Assembly (NCBI GenBank): GCA_016617785.1
Contig: JADILM010000010.1
Coordinates: 620,001-684,000, forward strand
DNA length: 64,000 nt
DNA from: Sporobolomyces roseus
Taxonomy: Eukaryota > Basidiomycota > Microbotryomycetes > Sporidiobolales > Sporidiobolaceae
Direction: 5' to 3'
In this document: piece by piece, positions 24,352 through 35,994 of the stretch
How the letters are laid out: each line of letters starts with the position of its first letter
Numbering within the stretch: position 1 is the stretch's first letter
Made by a program: the position numbers and the translations under genes
Notes under the pieces: model-generated
What the model was told of the DNA's origin: nothing
What the model saw: only the letters and a program-made list of their open reading frames with translations
Database searches by the model: none

Positions 24352-24877
24352 GCTTCCGTCTCCTGTCAACCATCTTCTTCGAGGTTGTTCGCAAAGCGTT
24401 GACAGAGACGGGCTACACTTTTGAGGTTCACTTCCAGAGAGTACAACTGCGACGGTATCTCATCAGACTTTTGCCCTTGACCTCCGAATTTACTTCGCAA
24501 AGAGCTTTGGATCTTGGAGTTTCCGCTCCTTCTGCACTTCTTTTCTCTTGCCATCGACTGACATCAGAGGCACTGCTGCCGTATCGTTCAGTCAAGCGGC
24601 GCGCGCTGTTGAATGGAAGAAGTCGCTTTCGCTTTTTCCTGCTCGGGTACAGACGTCAATCCTCTAAGCTCAGTCTATACTCTGTTCTTACGCGCCCTGC
24701 TTATAGTAGCCTGTCGCTAAGCTCTGACCGCAAGCCAGAGAGAGATATTCGAAAAGCGAGGTGCGTGCGATGGAATCAGATCGAACCTTTTCTGCTCTTC
24801 CTTCTCCTCCGGCCACGTCTTGCCTCTCGCTCAACTCGCCTCGACAAGCCGTCAAAGCACAGAACCAATATCTGAAC

Positions 24878-25792
24878 ATGTCGACTCCTTCTCTCAAGCT
24901 TCAGGACTGCGCTATCTGCGAGAAGAAAGCGACTTCGGTTTGTTCAAAGTGCAAGACCACCTCATTCTGCTCAATCGAATGCCAGAAGATGGTGAGCTAT
25001 CTCCAACTTTTCTTTTTGATCACTGACTGACTCAGCTCCTTCTCGTAGCTTCACCCAGTTCACAAGTTCTTGTGTGAAAAGGATCCCTCAAGTTTCTTCT
25101 TCCCTCCTCTCACCACGGACGAGCGTGATCTCCTACTCAAAACTCGCTCAGAAGCTTACGATCACGTGTGTGGCTTTTGTGCCTGCATCCCCGAGGCGAA
25201 GAAGTCGGGAGCGACTCTCATCGAACATGTCAATTCTTTGGGTTTGTTCGACGGTACCATCGAGTGAGTACTGTCTGAGGCGCTCCATATTCTGTGAGCT
25301 CATCTTCATATATTTAGGCAGTACCTGGACTCGATCACGGCAGGAGGAGAATTGCTTCCTGAACCTCGATTGTCTGCTTGTCTCGTCCTTGCACGCTCAA
25401 CGCTCTTCACCCAAGGATTACGCCAAGACGGATTGAAGCCCTACCGCAAAGGTTACTACGCAAATGCCATCTGGAACAGTCTCGCAGACAGCACCGCCGG
25501 CCTCATCAGCTGTCGTCAAGCTTCAGATCATTTCGCAACTCCCGATTCAAATCCTTTCGAACGTCTCTCTCGTTTCTTCCACCGGTTCCTCCTCATCTCT
25601 ACCTTCTTTGTCAGTATGAAGGACAAAGGGAGCCATTACGTCGTATTCTTCAATCTCGCAGTCCGCCGCATGCGGGACGAAATGCCTGCTATTCGCTCGA
25701 GGATCACAGATGTTGAAACACTCAGAAGGATGGATCACCTTGCTGCCCAATACATTTGCTTCCTCAGCTTATCTGACCTCGTCAGGTCATAG
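24878..25792 (+). CDS. MYND zinc-finger protein
   Basis: Exons 24878-24991, 25049-25263 and 25318-25792. The N-terminus has a complete MYND finger: CAICEKKATSVCSKCKTTSF, then CSIECQKMLHPVHKFLC with the last His/Cys pair supplied by exon 2. MYND fingers bind zinc and usually mediate protein-protein contacts. The remaining 230 residues are helical with no other domain I can name (YLDSITAGGELLPEPRLSA; FERLSRFFHRFLLISTFF). The sequence fits the numerous MYND-only proteins of basidiomycete genomes. A protein-like open stretch at 25962-26133 downstream (SQVCQALQNILRNDEYVERW) might be an extra exon or a remnant, but I could not join it. Confidence 0.78.
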
Positions 25793-26225
25793 CCCTCGAA
25801 ATAGTCTGGTTTCCGTAGTAATCCGAAGTAAATGGAAATTCAATGTCGAGTCTGTTCACCTTGATTGCGTGGCCAGAGCGAGCCAGCAGCTGCAGAAGAG
25901 GGGATCGACTTAGCGCACACCGAGGCAGCTAGAGCGCAGCAATAATAAGCGATTGACGATGAAAGCACTTCGATATTCTGCGAACGAATCTAATTCGTAC
26001 ACTTCGCAAGTCTGTCAAGCTCTGCAGAACATTTTGCGGAACGATGAATACGTCGAGAGATGGAATAGCTATCAAACAACGCAGAAAAGTAAGGCGCTGA
26101 GGGAAAAAAACAGGTTGCACGCGATTACGAACTGAACACACTTCCAGATTCGATCTTCTTCACCCGTCCCTCATCTCTCCTGGTCGTCAAGCTTTCACCT
26201 TCTTCCTTTCTCACTCTTACAATCT

Positions 26226-27804
26226 TCAACCTAATCGTCCTCTGTTCCTCAAGCTCAATACCCACCAACCTCGTTCCGGTAAATCCGTTTCGACGATTTC
26301 GAGACGATTGATGTCGAGAGAGTCAAGGTCGATGTTGGGGCGCAGGCCTCCTGTTTGAGCGGCGGAAGATCGGATACGACGAAGGCGAGTGAAGTCTTGA
26401 CGGTTGTAAGCATCGAGGACGGCTCGATTGTTCAACTCCAAATGGTAATTTCTGCACCAATCGATGGCGTCTTTGATAGTTCCGTTGACGACGATTCCAT
26501 TCTCCTTCGCGAGTCTCTCCAACTCCTCACAATCGCCGACATTCAGGGGTGCCCCTTTCCACTCAGCCGGAAACTCCCAGTCGCTCATTTCGACATCTAA
26601 CTCGTCAACCTCTTCATCGATACCACGGACGGTCTCAGATAGTCTCTGACAACGCTCGCCCTCCAGCGAGGTTCCGTAATCGAGAGTAACGGCTTGAAGG
26701 GAGAAAAGGCGAGTTGGACCGGCGACGACAGAGTGTAAGCCGACAAAATCGAGAGGACCTGAACCTAGGTGAATATGAGTCAGGAGTGGAAGCTGGAGGA
26801 GGACAGAGTGAATCGTTGAAGTGTAACAGCGATTTCCGAGGCGAATCGACCGAAGTTGAGAGAAGCGAGAGAGGAGATGATCGAAGGGTGTCGCTGGGAT
26901 TCCGCTGCAATGCAGGTGGAGGGACTGGAGCGTATTCGGAAGATGGGGAAGAGAGTAGTTGAACTCTATACGCTCTCGATAGGTGCAGTAGAGTTCGAGG
27001 TGAAGCAGGGAAGGGCAGGAGTCGACGATAAATTTCACCGGTGCGAGATCCGCTGCTACTCCTTCGATGGTGAGCTGCGTGATTCGTGGAATGATCGTCG
27101 AAGGGGATCGGAAGAAGGTGGGAGTCCCACCCTTATTGAAGGCGTAAACCTTGAGTCGCCAAAGAGACGGGAGCGCAGCGAGTTGAGCGAGACCGTCAAT
27201 GTCCGTCGTCGAGCCACCTCCGGGTTCGAATGACACAGCGATACATTGTAGGTGAGATAATGTGCGATTCGAGCAAGGCGTTGGTGAGGATGAGAGAGGG
27301 AGAGGCGAGAGGGAAGGCACGTCGAGGTCGACGATGTTCGGAACGAGAGGGAGCAATTCGGCGATTGCCTGTTTCCGGGAGGGTCAAATTCTTGACCATC
27401 CTACCAAGTCGTGGTGAACTGAGGACGGTGTCGAGGAAGGGAGGTAAGCTGATCACGGAGAGCGAAACTTTGCGGTAAAGTCCTCGTTCGAAGAAGGGTA
27501 GAAGGCGTTTCGAAAGGGGAGCTCGGGGTGGAGATGATTCGTAGGCATAGTCGAAGATGTGATCGAGTAGTTCATTCGGAAGGGAGGAGAAGTGATCGAT
27601 TCGAGGAGACTGGAGAACTCGAGATGATGTGAACACGACATGGAAAGGCGTGGAGAGACTGAGGAAGCGCACCTGATCCAATCCAATAATCTCTAGTGTC
27701 ATATTGATGTATTCTGAGCTGATCTGAGGTGTAGCGGTGAAGTGAAGGAAGGCGAGAGATCGACAAAGTTGAGAGACGTCTCGCCACTCAAAGCAACGAT
27801 GCAT
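26226..27804 (-). pseudogene. F-box/LRR-like gene with a frame break near 27.37 kb
   Basis: Two overlapping minus-strand frames form one protein. The upstream frame (from 27804) holds an F-box (SSLPNELLDHIFDYAYES) followed by LSSPRLGRMVKNLTLPE. The downstream frame (ending at 26226) continues with QAIAELLPLVPNIVDLDV and some 360 residues of leucine-rich repeats (SLLHLELYC, LQSLHLHCSG, QLRSIRLGN, LLTHIHLGS). The join needs removal of one nucleotide in the GGAAACAGG stretch at about 27370-27377. No GT-AG intron of plausible length fits. This is either a recent frameshift (pseudogene) or an assembly error. About 70 residues of unusual sequence precede the F-box, so the true start may be internal. 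Confidence 0.6.
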
Positions 27805-28073
27805 TAGCCGAGATAACTCTCACATTACGCTATAGTGCAATAGGTACGCGAACAACTGTAAGCGATCCCAAATTTCGCGAAAAGTCGCTTCTTCGTTCTT
27901 TCGCTTGTCACTGTTCCCTTCGTTCGAAGCTGAACCCTCGACCTGAGCGTCGAAGCAGTCGCGAGACGGACGAGAACGTCGCAAGCGCCACATAACAAGG
28001 ATAAATTCCATCATTCTCTCTCTCTGAGTCTAAGCTTGCGAATCAAAAAGACTACTAAGCAAACTGACAACCC
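27805..28073. other. Short intergenic region
   Basis: About 270 bp between the F-box start and the stop codon of the small minus-strand gene. Nothing recognised. Confidence 0.4.
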
Positions 28074-28725
28074 TTAAGCACCTGTCCATTTGGGCAAGTC
28101 ACCTTGCCTAGTCGAGGCGTTGGCTTGAGCCTGGGGAGGAGCTTGAGGCTGTATCACGCAAAGAGGAGCTGTCAGCATTCTGTTTCGTCGAATGCGACAG
28201 AAGAGACAACGTCTCACATTCTGCTTGGTCCCGTTGTACCCATTGTTGAGGGCAGCAGAGGTCTTTGAGAAGCTGTTCATAACTTCTTGAGAGCCCTGTG
28301 ACGAACAGATCGAATGTACAGTGGATTGAGCTTTGGAAGTGAAAAACTCGCGAGGGGAAGCAAAAACTCACAGCTTTACTCTGGGCAGAGCTTTGAGGGT
28401 TCATGACGTTACCGCGGTTCCCGTGGTAAACGTCCTATCAGTTCAAGCAGAATCAATAAGCTATGTCAGAGAAGGAAAGCGAAGAGACGGCGAAAAATTG
28501 AGCTCACATTTGCGTTCTTGCCTCCAGAGACGCCGTGGTGACTCTTGGAGAAGTCGGGCGCGGGAGTCTGCGAGTGTATAGGTCAGTGATATGAATGGCA
28601 GGGCATGAAGGAATGAAAGGGCGAAAGAGGGAGAGGACCGCTGAGGGAGAAGGGGGGAAAGAACCGATATCATGTAGAAGACTAGAGAGCTTGGGAGGAG
28701 AGGGTAGACTCACGTTCTTGGTCAT
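28074..28725 (-). CDS. Small Asn/Ser/Gly-rich protein of five tiny exons
   Basis: Exons 28725-28714 (12 nt), 28567-28508, 28434-28372, 28295-28218 and 28148-28074, every junction in phase 0, give 95 residues. Peptides in order: MTKN, TPAPDFSKSHHGVSGGKNAN, DVYHGNRGNVMNPQSSAQSK plus A, GSQEVMNSFSKTSA then GYNGTKQN, and PQAPPQAQANASTRQGDLPK then WTGA. Four introns interrupt under 300 coding bases, and three of the four donor exons end in an Asn codon. It is clearly related to the gene at 11370-11995 in exon lengths and in the NPQSSAQ, SF-SA and GYNG motifs. It has no signal peptide or membrane segment. Function unknown. Confidence 0.72.
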
Positions 28726-28951
28726 CTTGAGAATCTTTGAAAGAGCTAAAGATGTGAAGAGAAAGAGAGAGAAAGAGGAAGCGGCAAGAGACGAAGGGAA
28801 TTCACTCGAGATGACGACAAGTCGGAGATCGTGAAGTCTCTTGGAGTGACTCGTTTTCGCCCTCTCTCGTCACGCTGCGAAGCGAGTGTGCTGCGTGAAT
28901 CAAAGTAAGTTGCAAAGGAGTGCGATGGAAAGAAAATAATAATATACAGCC

Positions 28952-31384
28952 TCAGAATTCGAATCCCTCTTGCCTAAACTCATCGACGTTGGCACCAGGG
29001 AACGCTTTATCCGCAAGATCATGTCGTTCCTGCGAGACGTTCACTCGAACCGTAGAATCAGCGAACAACATTCGACAGATCTTCGATAAGAGAGCGAAAA
29101 CTCACCATGCAGAGGAAAGCTCTCCTAAGAGTATGCCACAAATTCGCGCTCCCATCGTCCGCCTCCCCAATCGGTCTTCCCCTCCCAACGTCCTCATCTC
29201 CAGCTTTCCCTTTCCCTTTTCCCATCCCATTCGCTTCCCTCGTCATTTGACCCTGAATAGCAGCCAACAAATGTTCTGCCGCTTCGTGATAGCACCCGAT
29301 ATTGAGGCACGAGACACCGAGGTTGTAAGTTGCTCGAGTGAAGGTAGGGCGAAGTTCGAGGGCTTTGCGATAGGCTGAAATCGCTTCTTCTGGTAATCCA
29401 CCGTTGGCGAGAGTTGCTCCAAGTCGATTCCAGAGGAGGAAATCCTATTGACGAGCCTTGTGTCAGTACAACGGAGTGAGGGAGAGGGAGAGAAGAGAGT
29501 AAAAGCGTACATCAGGTCTAACGCTCAATCCAGCCTCGAAACAATCCTTAGCCCTCTCATAATCCGAATTACTATAGAACAGTACTCCCAATCCAACCTG
29601 AACATCCGGATCGACAATCGCGTTCGCTTCCAACCCTTGTCCCTCAGCACGAGATTGAGGACCTGCTTGAGCGGCGGAAAGGAAGAGGTCGATTACTCTG
29701 TTCGAGGCGTCCCAGGGCGAACGCATGGATTGTTGCGAGGTTGGAGGAAGTGCGATGGTAGGGTAGGATAAGGAGATCCATTTTTCGAGAGTTGCGAGTG
29801 CTCGTAATTCTTGTCCTTCGTTGACGTATGCGACAGCGAGTGACTGTGAGGCAAATTCTCGACTCAGCTAGATTCGACTTGAGCTGAGTGAAAGAGAGAT
29901 GAGCTCACCATCCAAGCAGCTACTCCATCAGGACCACCACAAGCTACCGCTTTCTCCAACGCTCTGATTCCCTTCGCCTCCCTCTCATCCGCCGCCCAAG
30001 TTTCTCCCGCAGCTTTCCACGCCTCGGCTCTCGTTTCGTCCTTTCTACAAGCCGCCTCGAATGCCAATGCCGCCTCACTCAACGGTGCTCCTTCACTCAG
30101 CAACCTCATTCCCTCTGCATAAGGATCTTGTAAATCCAAATACCCATTCTCTTCACTAAACGGGAACGGAGATTGATCTTGTAAGAACCCATCTACGTTC
30201 TCCCTCGTCCATTCTTTCCCCCTCCTAACTTCGGGTAATCCAAACATTCCATCCTCTTCATCATCAAACAATGAATCTCCATGAATATCATTGAACTGAC
30301 TCCCGTACTGCGATTCCCATTCCGCCAACTCCTTGTCCGATTGTGAAGAAGTGTTGAGTTGATCCTTGAGTTGACTCCAAGTAGATTCCAAATCTTTCAT
30401 TAATTGAGCATCCGATTCGGTAGCATCCAAATCAATCTCTCCTTCTTCCAACAAGTTCGCTTTCGTAGTCTCCCTATCCTCGATCCTCCCTTGTTCTTCT
30501 TCTTCTGGTTTGGCGGCGGCTTGAGGTAAAGAAGCAGCTTTCTCAAATTCAGCTTCCCAACTTTGATCGTCCAATTCAACGAATCTACCTTTGCCTTTCA
30601 TCGATCCTACTACTTGCTCCTCTTGAGGTCGGAGTGGGTTTTGTAAGATTGGACCCATTCGTGAATTCATAGTCATCCCTCCCATTCCCATCCCACCATA
30701 GGAACCGTAAGAAGGTGCGAATCCAGATCTTGCGAAACCATTACTCGTGGACGACGACGAAGAGGAAGGTTGCTGAAGAGAAGGGGAAGGGGTAAATTGT
30801 TGTCTTTGTGAGAATTCAGCTAAACAGAGAGAGCGAAGTACGAGATTAGTGGGGAGCGGTGAGGGCGGGGATAAGGGGAAGAGAGGACGTGCCTGCGAAT
30901 TGATGAGATGGATGATTAGAATGTTGTTGTTGCCTGAAATGATGTTCCATTCTCGCCATCTCTTGAGGGGAGAGTTGAGAAGTTGCTGGGGAATATTGCG
31001 AAGACCATTCTGCCGCCACCTCTCTCTCTCTACAGTCAGTACAGCTTTTCATACTGTAAGAGTTGAGTATGTACCTCTATCACCCTTGATAGCTCCTCCT
31101 TGAGATGCTCTCGCTACATTCTCTAATTCTCTCCTCATCGTTTCCATTCCGATTCCCTGTCCACCTCGATTCTGTTGTTGAAAGAACTGTTCTGCTTCTT
31201 GACCATTCAATTGTCCGATTGAAGCGGGAGTCATAGATCTCATAGATTGTCCCGCATTCTGAGGGTTGTAAGTTGAAGGTTGGTGGTGTAGTGAATGATC
31301 AGTTTGTTGTTGTTTCAAGAGTGAGTTTAATGGGTTGTTTGAAGTGGAACATTCAGATCCTCCCATCATGGCTTGGAACGCCAT
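28952..31384 (-). CDS. PEX5: Peroxisomal PTS1 receptor PEX5
   Basis: Read from the Met at 31384 (MAFQAMMGGSECSTSNNPLN) through several exons to the stop at 28952 (ANVDEFRQEGFEF). The N-terminal Cys11 sits in the conserved C-S-x-x-N-P-L context whose ubiquitination drives receptor recycling. WxxxF/Y motifs for docking on PEX13/PEX14 are visible: WSSQY, WEAEF and WESQY. The C-terminal half is a set of tetratricopeptide repeats (LALAFEAACRKDETRAEAWK-type units, QVGLGVLFYSNSDYERAKDC, LLWNRLGATLANGGLPEEAI, RATYNLGVSCLNIG) that bind SKL-type targeting signals. A Gln-rich, disordered linker lies between. The third exon probably starts at the second AG of TGTAGAG near 31030. Divergent from UTP6. Confidence 0.93.
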
Positions 31385-31590
31385 TCTTGAGATATTCGAG
31401 GTTTGGGTGGTGAGGGTGTGAAGAGGGAGAAAGTGTGTGGAGGAGAGGTCAGCAGAAGCCCGGCCAACTTTGGACCGGGGTCAAAAGGGGTAGTCAAGCA
31501 AATTCGACCAACTTCGACTTGGGGAACACAATTTCATTGCAAACAAAAAGCTGCTTCTCTTCTTCTTCTCACTCATCTTTCCTAACAACA
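31385..31590. promoter_or_regulatory. Divergent promoter PEX5 / UTP6
   Basis: Only 206 bp separate the start codons of the minus-strand PEX5 and the plus-strand UTP6, so the two genes must share promoter space. A CT-rich tract precedes UTP6. Confidence 0.55.
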
Positions 31591-34168
31591 ATGAGTGAAA
31601 AGGTGAACCTCTCACTCTCACTTTTCACCTGATTACAGACTAACGAGATCCTCACTGCAACTAGGTCCAATTGGCGCTCGAACGTTTCCTACCTGAATTA
31701 AGAGATCTCGAACAAAAAAAGGTATTCAACAAAGTACGCTTCTCTCTCTTCTCTCCCTCCTTTTGATCCCGAACTGACTTGAAAGAGTGATTGGAAAATA
31801 GGCAGAGATTAATGAGATTGTACAAAAGAGGAGAGGGTTCGAAGTGAGTTTGGCGAATGGTAGGAGTACGAAACCATTGGATTACTTGAGGTATATCGAG
31901 TATGAAAGTAAATTGGAGAGATTGAGGAGAGCTAGAGTTATCAGATTACGTACGTTCTCTTTTCATTCTTACTGCAAGAACTAAGAGTAAGAAAGAAAAG
32001 GGTTTTAGCTGATATCTCTTTTTCGCTATGATTGTGTAGAGTTGACGGCAAAGAAATCAAGATCTGATTATTCGATTCAATTCCATATTACTCAACTACA
32101 CCGACTTTCCGTTCGAAGATTCCCCGAATCCCTCTTATTATGGGACGCCTACATTTCTCACGCCCTCACTCAGGATTCTCCTCTCCTAGTTTCAAGAACG
32201 ATCAGTGCTGCAATCGCTATGCATCCTACTCACACGGCATATTGGATCATGGCTAGTCAGTGGGAATCAGAAGGTGATTCGAAAGGGATGGGAGGAGGCA
32301 ACACTGAGGGAGCTAGGAGGTTATGTATGAGAGCTTTGAGGTTTCTCAAGAAGGGCAAGAAAAAGGTTTTGCTCAATCAACAGGGAGAGGAAGAGATGGG
32401 AATAGAAGGGGACGAAGAAAAGATCTGGAAGGAATGGTTGAGGGTTGAGATTAGTTTCGTTGAGAAATTGAAAGCTAGGCAGAAGGTGTTGGGATTGGGT
32501 AAACCGGGAGAGGGAGGAGAAGAGATTGTTAGGGTGAGAGGGAAGAGAGTCAAGGAGGATGGAGAGGAAGAAGAAGAGGAAGAGGATCAAGGAGTCGAAT
32601 TACCAGAGATTGAGGGTGAAGAGGGAGAGGATATCGTCCAGCTCGAAGTCGAACAGAAGGTACTGTCGGGTCAAGAGGCGATCCTGGATGGTGCTATCGT
32701 CAGAGCAGTCATTGACAACTTGCTCAAGTGTAAGACGGATTCCTCGCTCATCTGTTTCTATGAGTTACTTGCTGAGCCGTTTTGGTGCCGTCTTACAGCC
32801 TACGACTATTCTTTATTCTCCTATCGATTCCTCTTGTCTATTCTCCGACCAATTCCCTCGACACTCCGACTCTCCCTTCTCGCTCACGTCTACTCTTCTT
32901 TAACCCTTCACCTCGACCCCCTCTCTCCCTCCTACCCTTCATTCTTCCACCTTTACACCACTCGTCATCTTTACGACGTCCCTTACAACCCTCCCAAATC
33001 CTCCAAGAAACGCAAGCTCGAAGAAGTCGAAGTTGCATCAGCAGAGGATCCGAACGCGATCAAAGTTGAGGGAGAGAAATTGGTGGATGCCGTTGGGAAA
33101 GTCGCGGGAGAGTATTGGAAAGTGTTGAAGAAGAATGGGAGGAAAAGTAAGGGCAAGGGGAAGGCGAAGGAGGGTGAGGGAGAAAGCATTGTTCAGAAAG
33201 TTTGGGAACATTTCGCAGCTTGGTTGGAAGAGATGGCAGAAGAGACAGAAGACGAAGATCTCGTGCGTTTTTCTCAGCTGTTTCTCAATCAGTCAAAAGA
33301 CAAACTTGTACTGACTTATCCGTGTTAATAGCTCGCTTTCCTCACTGCCAACCTGAATACGACTTTTACTCTCGCCCCTCTCTCTCCCTTCCTCGCTCTC
33401 ATTCACCTCCGCCTACTCCTCCGCACCGATTCACCATCAGAAGAAGTCCTCGCGATCGCAAACCAAATGGTGAAATCTTTCGGTACAGATCGAACTCCTC
33501 CAACCGCCCGCGAACAGATCTGGGTTGCTCGGATCGAAACTTCCCTCTCCCTCTCTTCCACCTCTCCCGATGAAGTCGTTCCTCTAGTCAACAAAGCGAC
33601 ACAAATTTTGCCTTTCAGCTCAAAGATTTGGGACTTGTCAGCAGAACTAACCGAACAAACTCTTTCCTCCCCCGAAACCATTTCTGCATGGTACGAATCC
33701 TCGATTCGTCGTTCACTCCTCACCGACGCCCTACCTCCCTCAAACTTCACTTCCTCTTTCTCCGACTTTATCGATCTCGCACCACGCGAACTCCTCCCCC
33801 GTCGATTCGTCCACTACCTCTCGACCACTCTCCCCGCCTCACTCGAGACGACTCTACTTCGACTATTCTCCTCCGCTCCGACGTTGTCCCTCTCTTTCTT
33901 ATCCTACGTTTTATCCCTCTCTGGACCTTCATCTTCGGCATCTCGAAGATTCAGGAGAAAAGTTCATGAACGAATCGTTGAGCACCCAGAAGCTTCCTCG
34001 GAGGAATGGGTAGAGTACGCGAACGAACTGATGAGGGACGGAGAGGTCAAGAAGTGTCAGGAGGTTTTGGGAAGAGCGAAAGGATTGTTGAAAGTTAGAA
34101 AGGGAGAGGGGGAAGTCAAGGCATTCGAGAGGGAATGGGAAGCGGTTTGTAGTGCTATGGAGGAATAG
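31591..34168 (+). CDS. UTP6: U3 snoRNA-associated protein 6 (SSU processome)
   Basis: Exons 31591-31602 (12 nt), 31665-31733, 31802-31949, 32040-33262 and 33332-34168 give 762 residues. The N-terminus matches the Utp6 domain: MSEKVQLALERFLPELRDLE, then VFNKAEINEIVQKRRGFE, DYLRYIEYESKLERLRRARV and SIQFHITQLHRLSVRRFPES. HAT-like helical repeats follow (LLLWDAYISHAL; HPTHTAYWIMASQWE; GARRLCMRALRFLKK), with an acidic insert around the VKEDGEEEEEEEDQG stretch and more HAT-like helices at the C-terminus (QIWVARIETSL, KIWDLSAELTEQ). Utp6 belongs to the UTP-B module of the nucleolar small-subunit processome that handles 18S pre-rRNA. The first coding exon carries only four codons. Confidence 0.93.
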
Positions 34169-34652
34169 ATGGAAGAGTTTACACGCTAGATCACTGATAT
34201 CGCGCAATAGATCATAGGCCTCACTACGACTCGTGAAGGGAATCAAGCATTTCTAGAGTTTGATTCGCTTTCACCTTCTCTCAGCTCGTTCCGCTTGTCC
34301 TGTCCCTTCCTTCAAGCATACCTGCAGTAGTCGATTATACGCAGGACTCGAGGTTTCGCGACATAGCAACAAAGGACTCCTGATTGATTCCTGCGCTTGA
34401 TCTTTTTCATCGATTTTCGCGCGATCAACATTCTTACTATTCTTCATCCTCCTCTCACTCACTCACAAACTCTTCACGTATAGATCGAACTCGACGCTCA
34501 CCAAGCTATCAACGCGACGCCTCGACAATCTAACTGAGAAGAAACCGCCTCGACGATTTTTGCTCCCTCCTTCGAATCTCTGAACCAAGTCACCGGTACA
34601 CTCCTTCGCGTGCTCTTTATCATCAAGACCAACTTTAATCGACGATACTTAA
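34169..34652. other. Intergenic region without recognisable gene
   Basis: About 480 bp between UTP6 and the next plus-strand gene. No coding potential recognised. Confidence 0.4.
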
Positions 34653-35742
34653 ATGAATACGACGCCTCCCCCTTCACCTTACAGTCCTAGTCCGCCCGTG
34701 ACTCCTCGTTCACCTCATCCCCTCCTCCTTCAACCCGCGAATCGAGCCTCGATTTCCCCCTCTCGCTCCTCGACCTATCCTACTTCACATCATCCCCTGA
34801 GCACTTTACCTCCTTCACCAATGTATCGTCCTACTCCAGAATCTCCTTCGCGTAAATCTTCACCTTATCATCATCATATCGACGTTGGAAGAGCGAATGG
34901 TCCTCCACCGAATCGACCACTACCTCCTCTCGTTCATACACCCTCGTATCATCAAAGAGTTGGATCGAAAGTGCCGAGATACACTTTGAAAGATATCGTC
35001 GTTTCAGAACCTGTGAGTCTTTTTTCTTCGCTAGGCTTTGCCTTTTCAACTGACTCTAGCTCGAGCACAGCCAACCCTCGGATATCATCAACACTCACAA
35101 TCTACTACGACGTTCAACACTGATCTCGACTACGATTCGGACACTAAACAGATCGTCACGAAAGAAGGGTTCCTTGAGGACGAAGTAAAACCGATTCGAG
35201 GGTTCTGGGCGAGATGGACAAGGGGAATGATCATCTTGTTGATCTTCCTTGGTATAGCAGTCGGAGTCGCGATCGGGGTTAGTGAATATTACGATTCGAA
35301 ACATGGAGGAGGAGAGAAGAATTCGTTGGAGGATCAAACGACGACTTCTAGCGCTCTGAGCGATTCAACTTCAAGTGTTGGATCTTCAATAGATGGATCA
35401 ACATCGATACTGGATTCGCTAGTCACTACAAGCACGCTTTCATCGGATACGATCACTTCGAGAATGAGAACCGTTCGAACCACCTCGACTCATTCTTCGC
35501 CAACTTCCAGTCCTGTCCGCGACGCTACCACTTCATTCCCCACACAGACAACGAGTGAGGATCTTACCCTGACAACGGATACCTCGACACCGGACGAAAC
35601 GACAACCTCTTCGCCTTCGCGCGAGACCGGGGTCTCCAGTGATTTGGACGAAACGGAGACGGAAGAGCCGACAAGCGCGGAGGAAGTGACTCAGACGGAT
35701 CGTGGGAGAGTACTTGGATTAGCATCAGCTACTTCGTCGTGA
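34653..35742 (+). CDS. Single-pass membrane protein with Ser/Thr-rich tail (343 aa)
   Basis: Exons 34653-35012 and 35071-35742 join in phase 0 using the acceptor at 35069-35070. The N-terminal 120 residues are Pro/Ser-rich and disordered (PSPYSPSPPVTPRSPHPLLL). Residues 172-190 form one hydrophobic segment (GMIILLIFLGIAVGVAIGV) after a basic cluster (RGFWARWTR), which predicts N-in, C-out. The C-terminal 150 residues are almost all Ser, Thr, Asp and Glu, as in heavily O-mannosylated cell-surface stalks. No signal peptide. The layout resembles fungal wall-stress sensors or signal-anchor surface proteins, but I recognise no family. Confidence 0.7.
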
Positions 35743-35994
35743 TTGTTTCGTTATTTTCGATAGGTGAGTTTGGATCTTCTCTCGCTAAAAACGATTCCAA
35801 ACTGACCCTCCCTTCTCTGCGCAGACTTGCTTCTTCATACATATACTCTTTGGAAGCTCCTTATCCTGCATTGTAATCATTCGTTGTAGTCGTCTTGAAA
35901 ACTCTGAGACCTCCGAAAAGCTCCTCGGATTAAAGGTCATTGCTGTTTTTTTGGCGTTTCTTCTCTCTCTCTCCTTTGCTCTTCACTGCTCGAG

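Larger units (their letters stand above)
23970..24560 (+). repeat. Right arm of ~0.6 kb inverted repeat carrying tRNA-Ala
   Basis: Inverted counterpart of 12545-13150. The upstream half (about 24020-24215) matches nearly base for base with scattered substitutions. The tRNA matches throughout with one 1-nt difference in intron length. The downstream part to about 24560 is recognisably similar but has diverged. The arms are about 10.8 kb apart. Confidence 0.8.

Noticed and set aside
25962..26133. Protein-like stretch downstream of the MYND gene as a further exon
   Set aside because: No donor after the MYND stop region and acceptor before this stretch gave a consistent frame. Only noted in the MYND entry.
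27350..27405. A GT-AG intron joining the two frames of the right F-box gene
   Set aside because: The only fitting donor and acceptor would give a 28-nt intron, well below the 55-75 nt usual in this window, and would remove the conserved VKNLTL segment.
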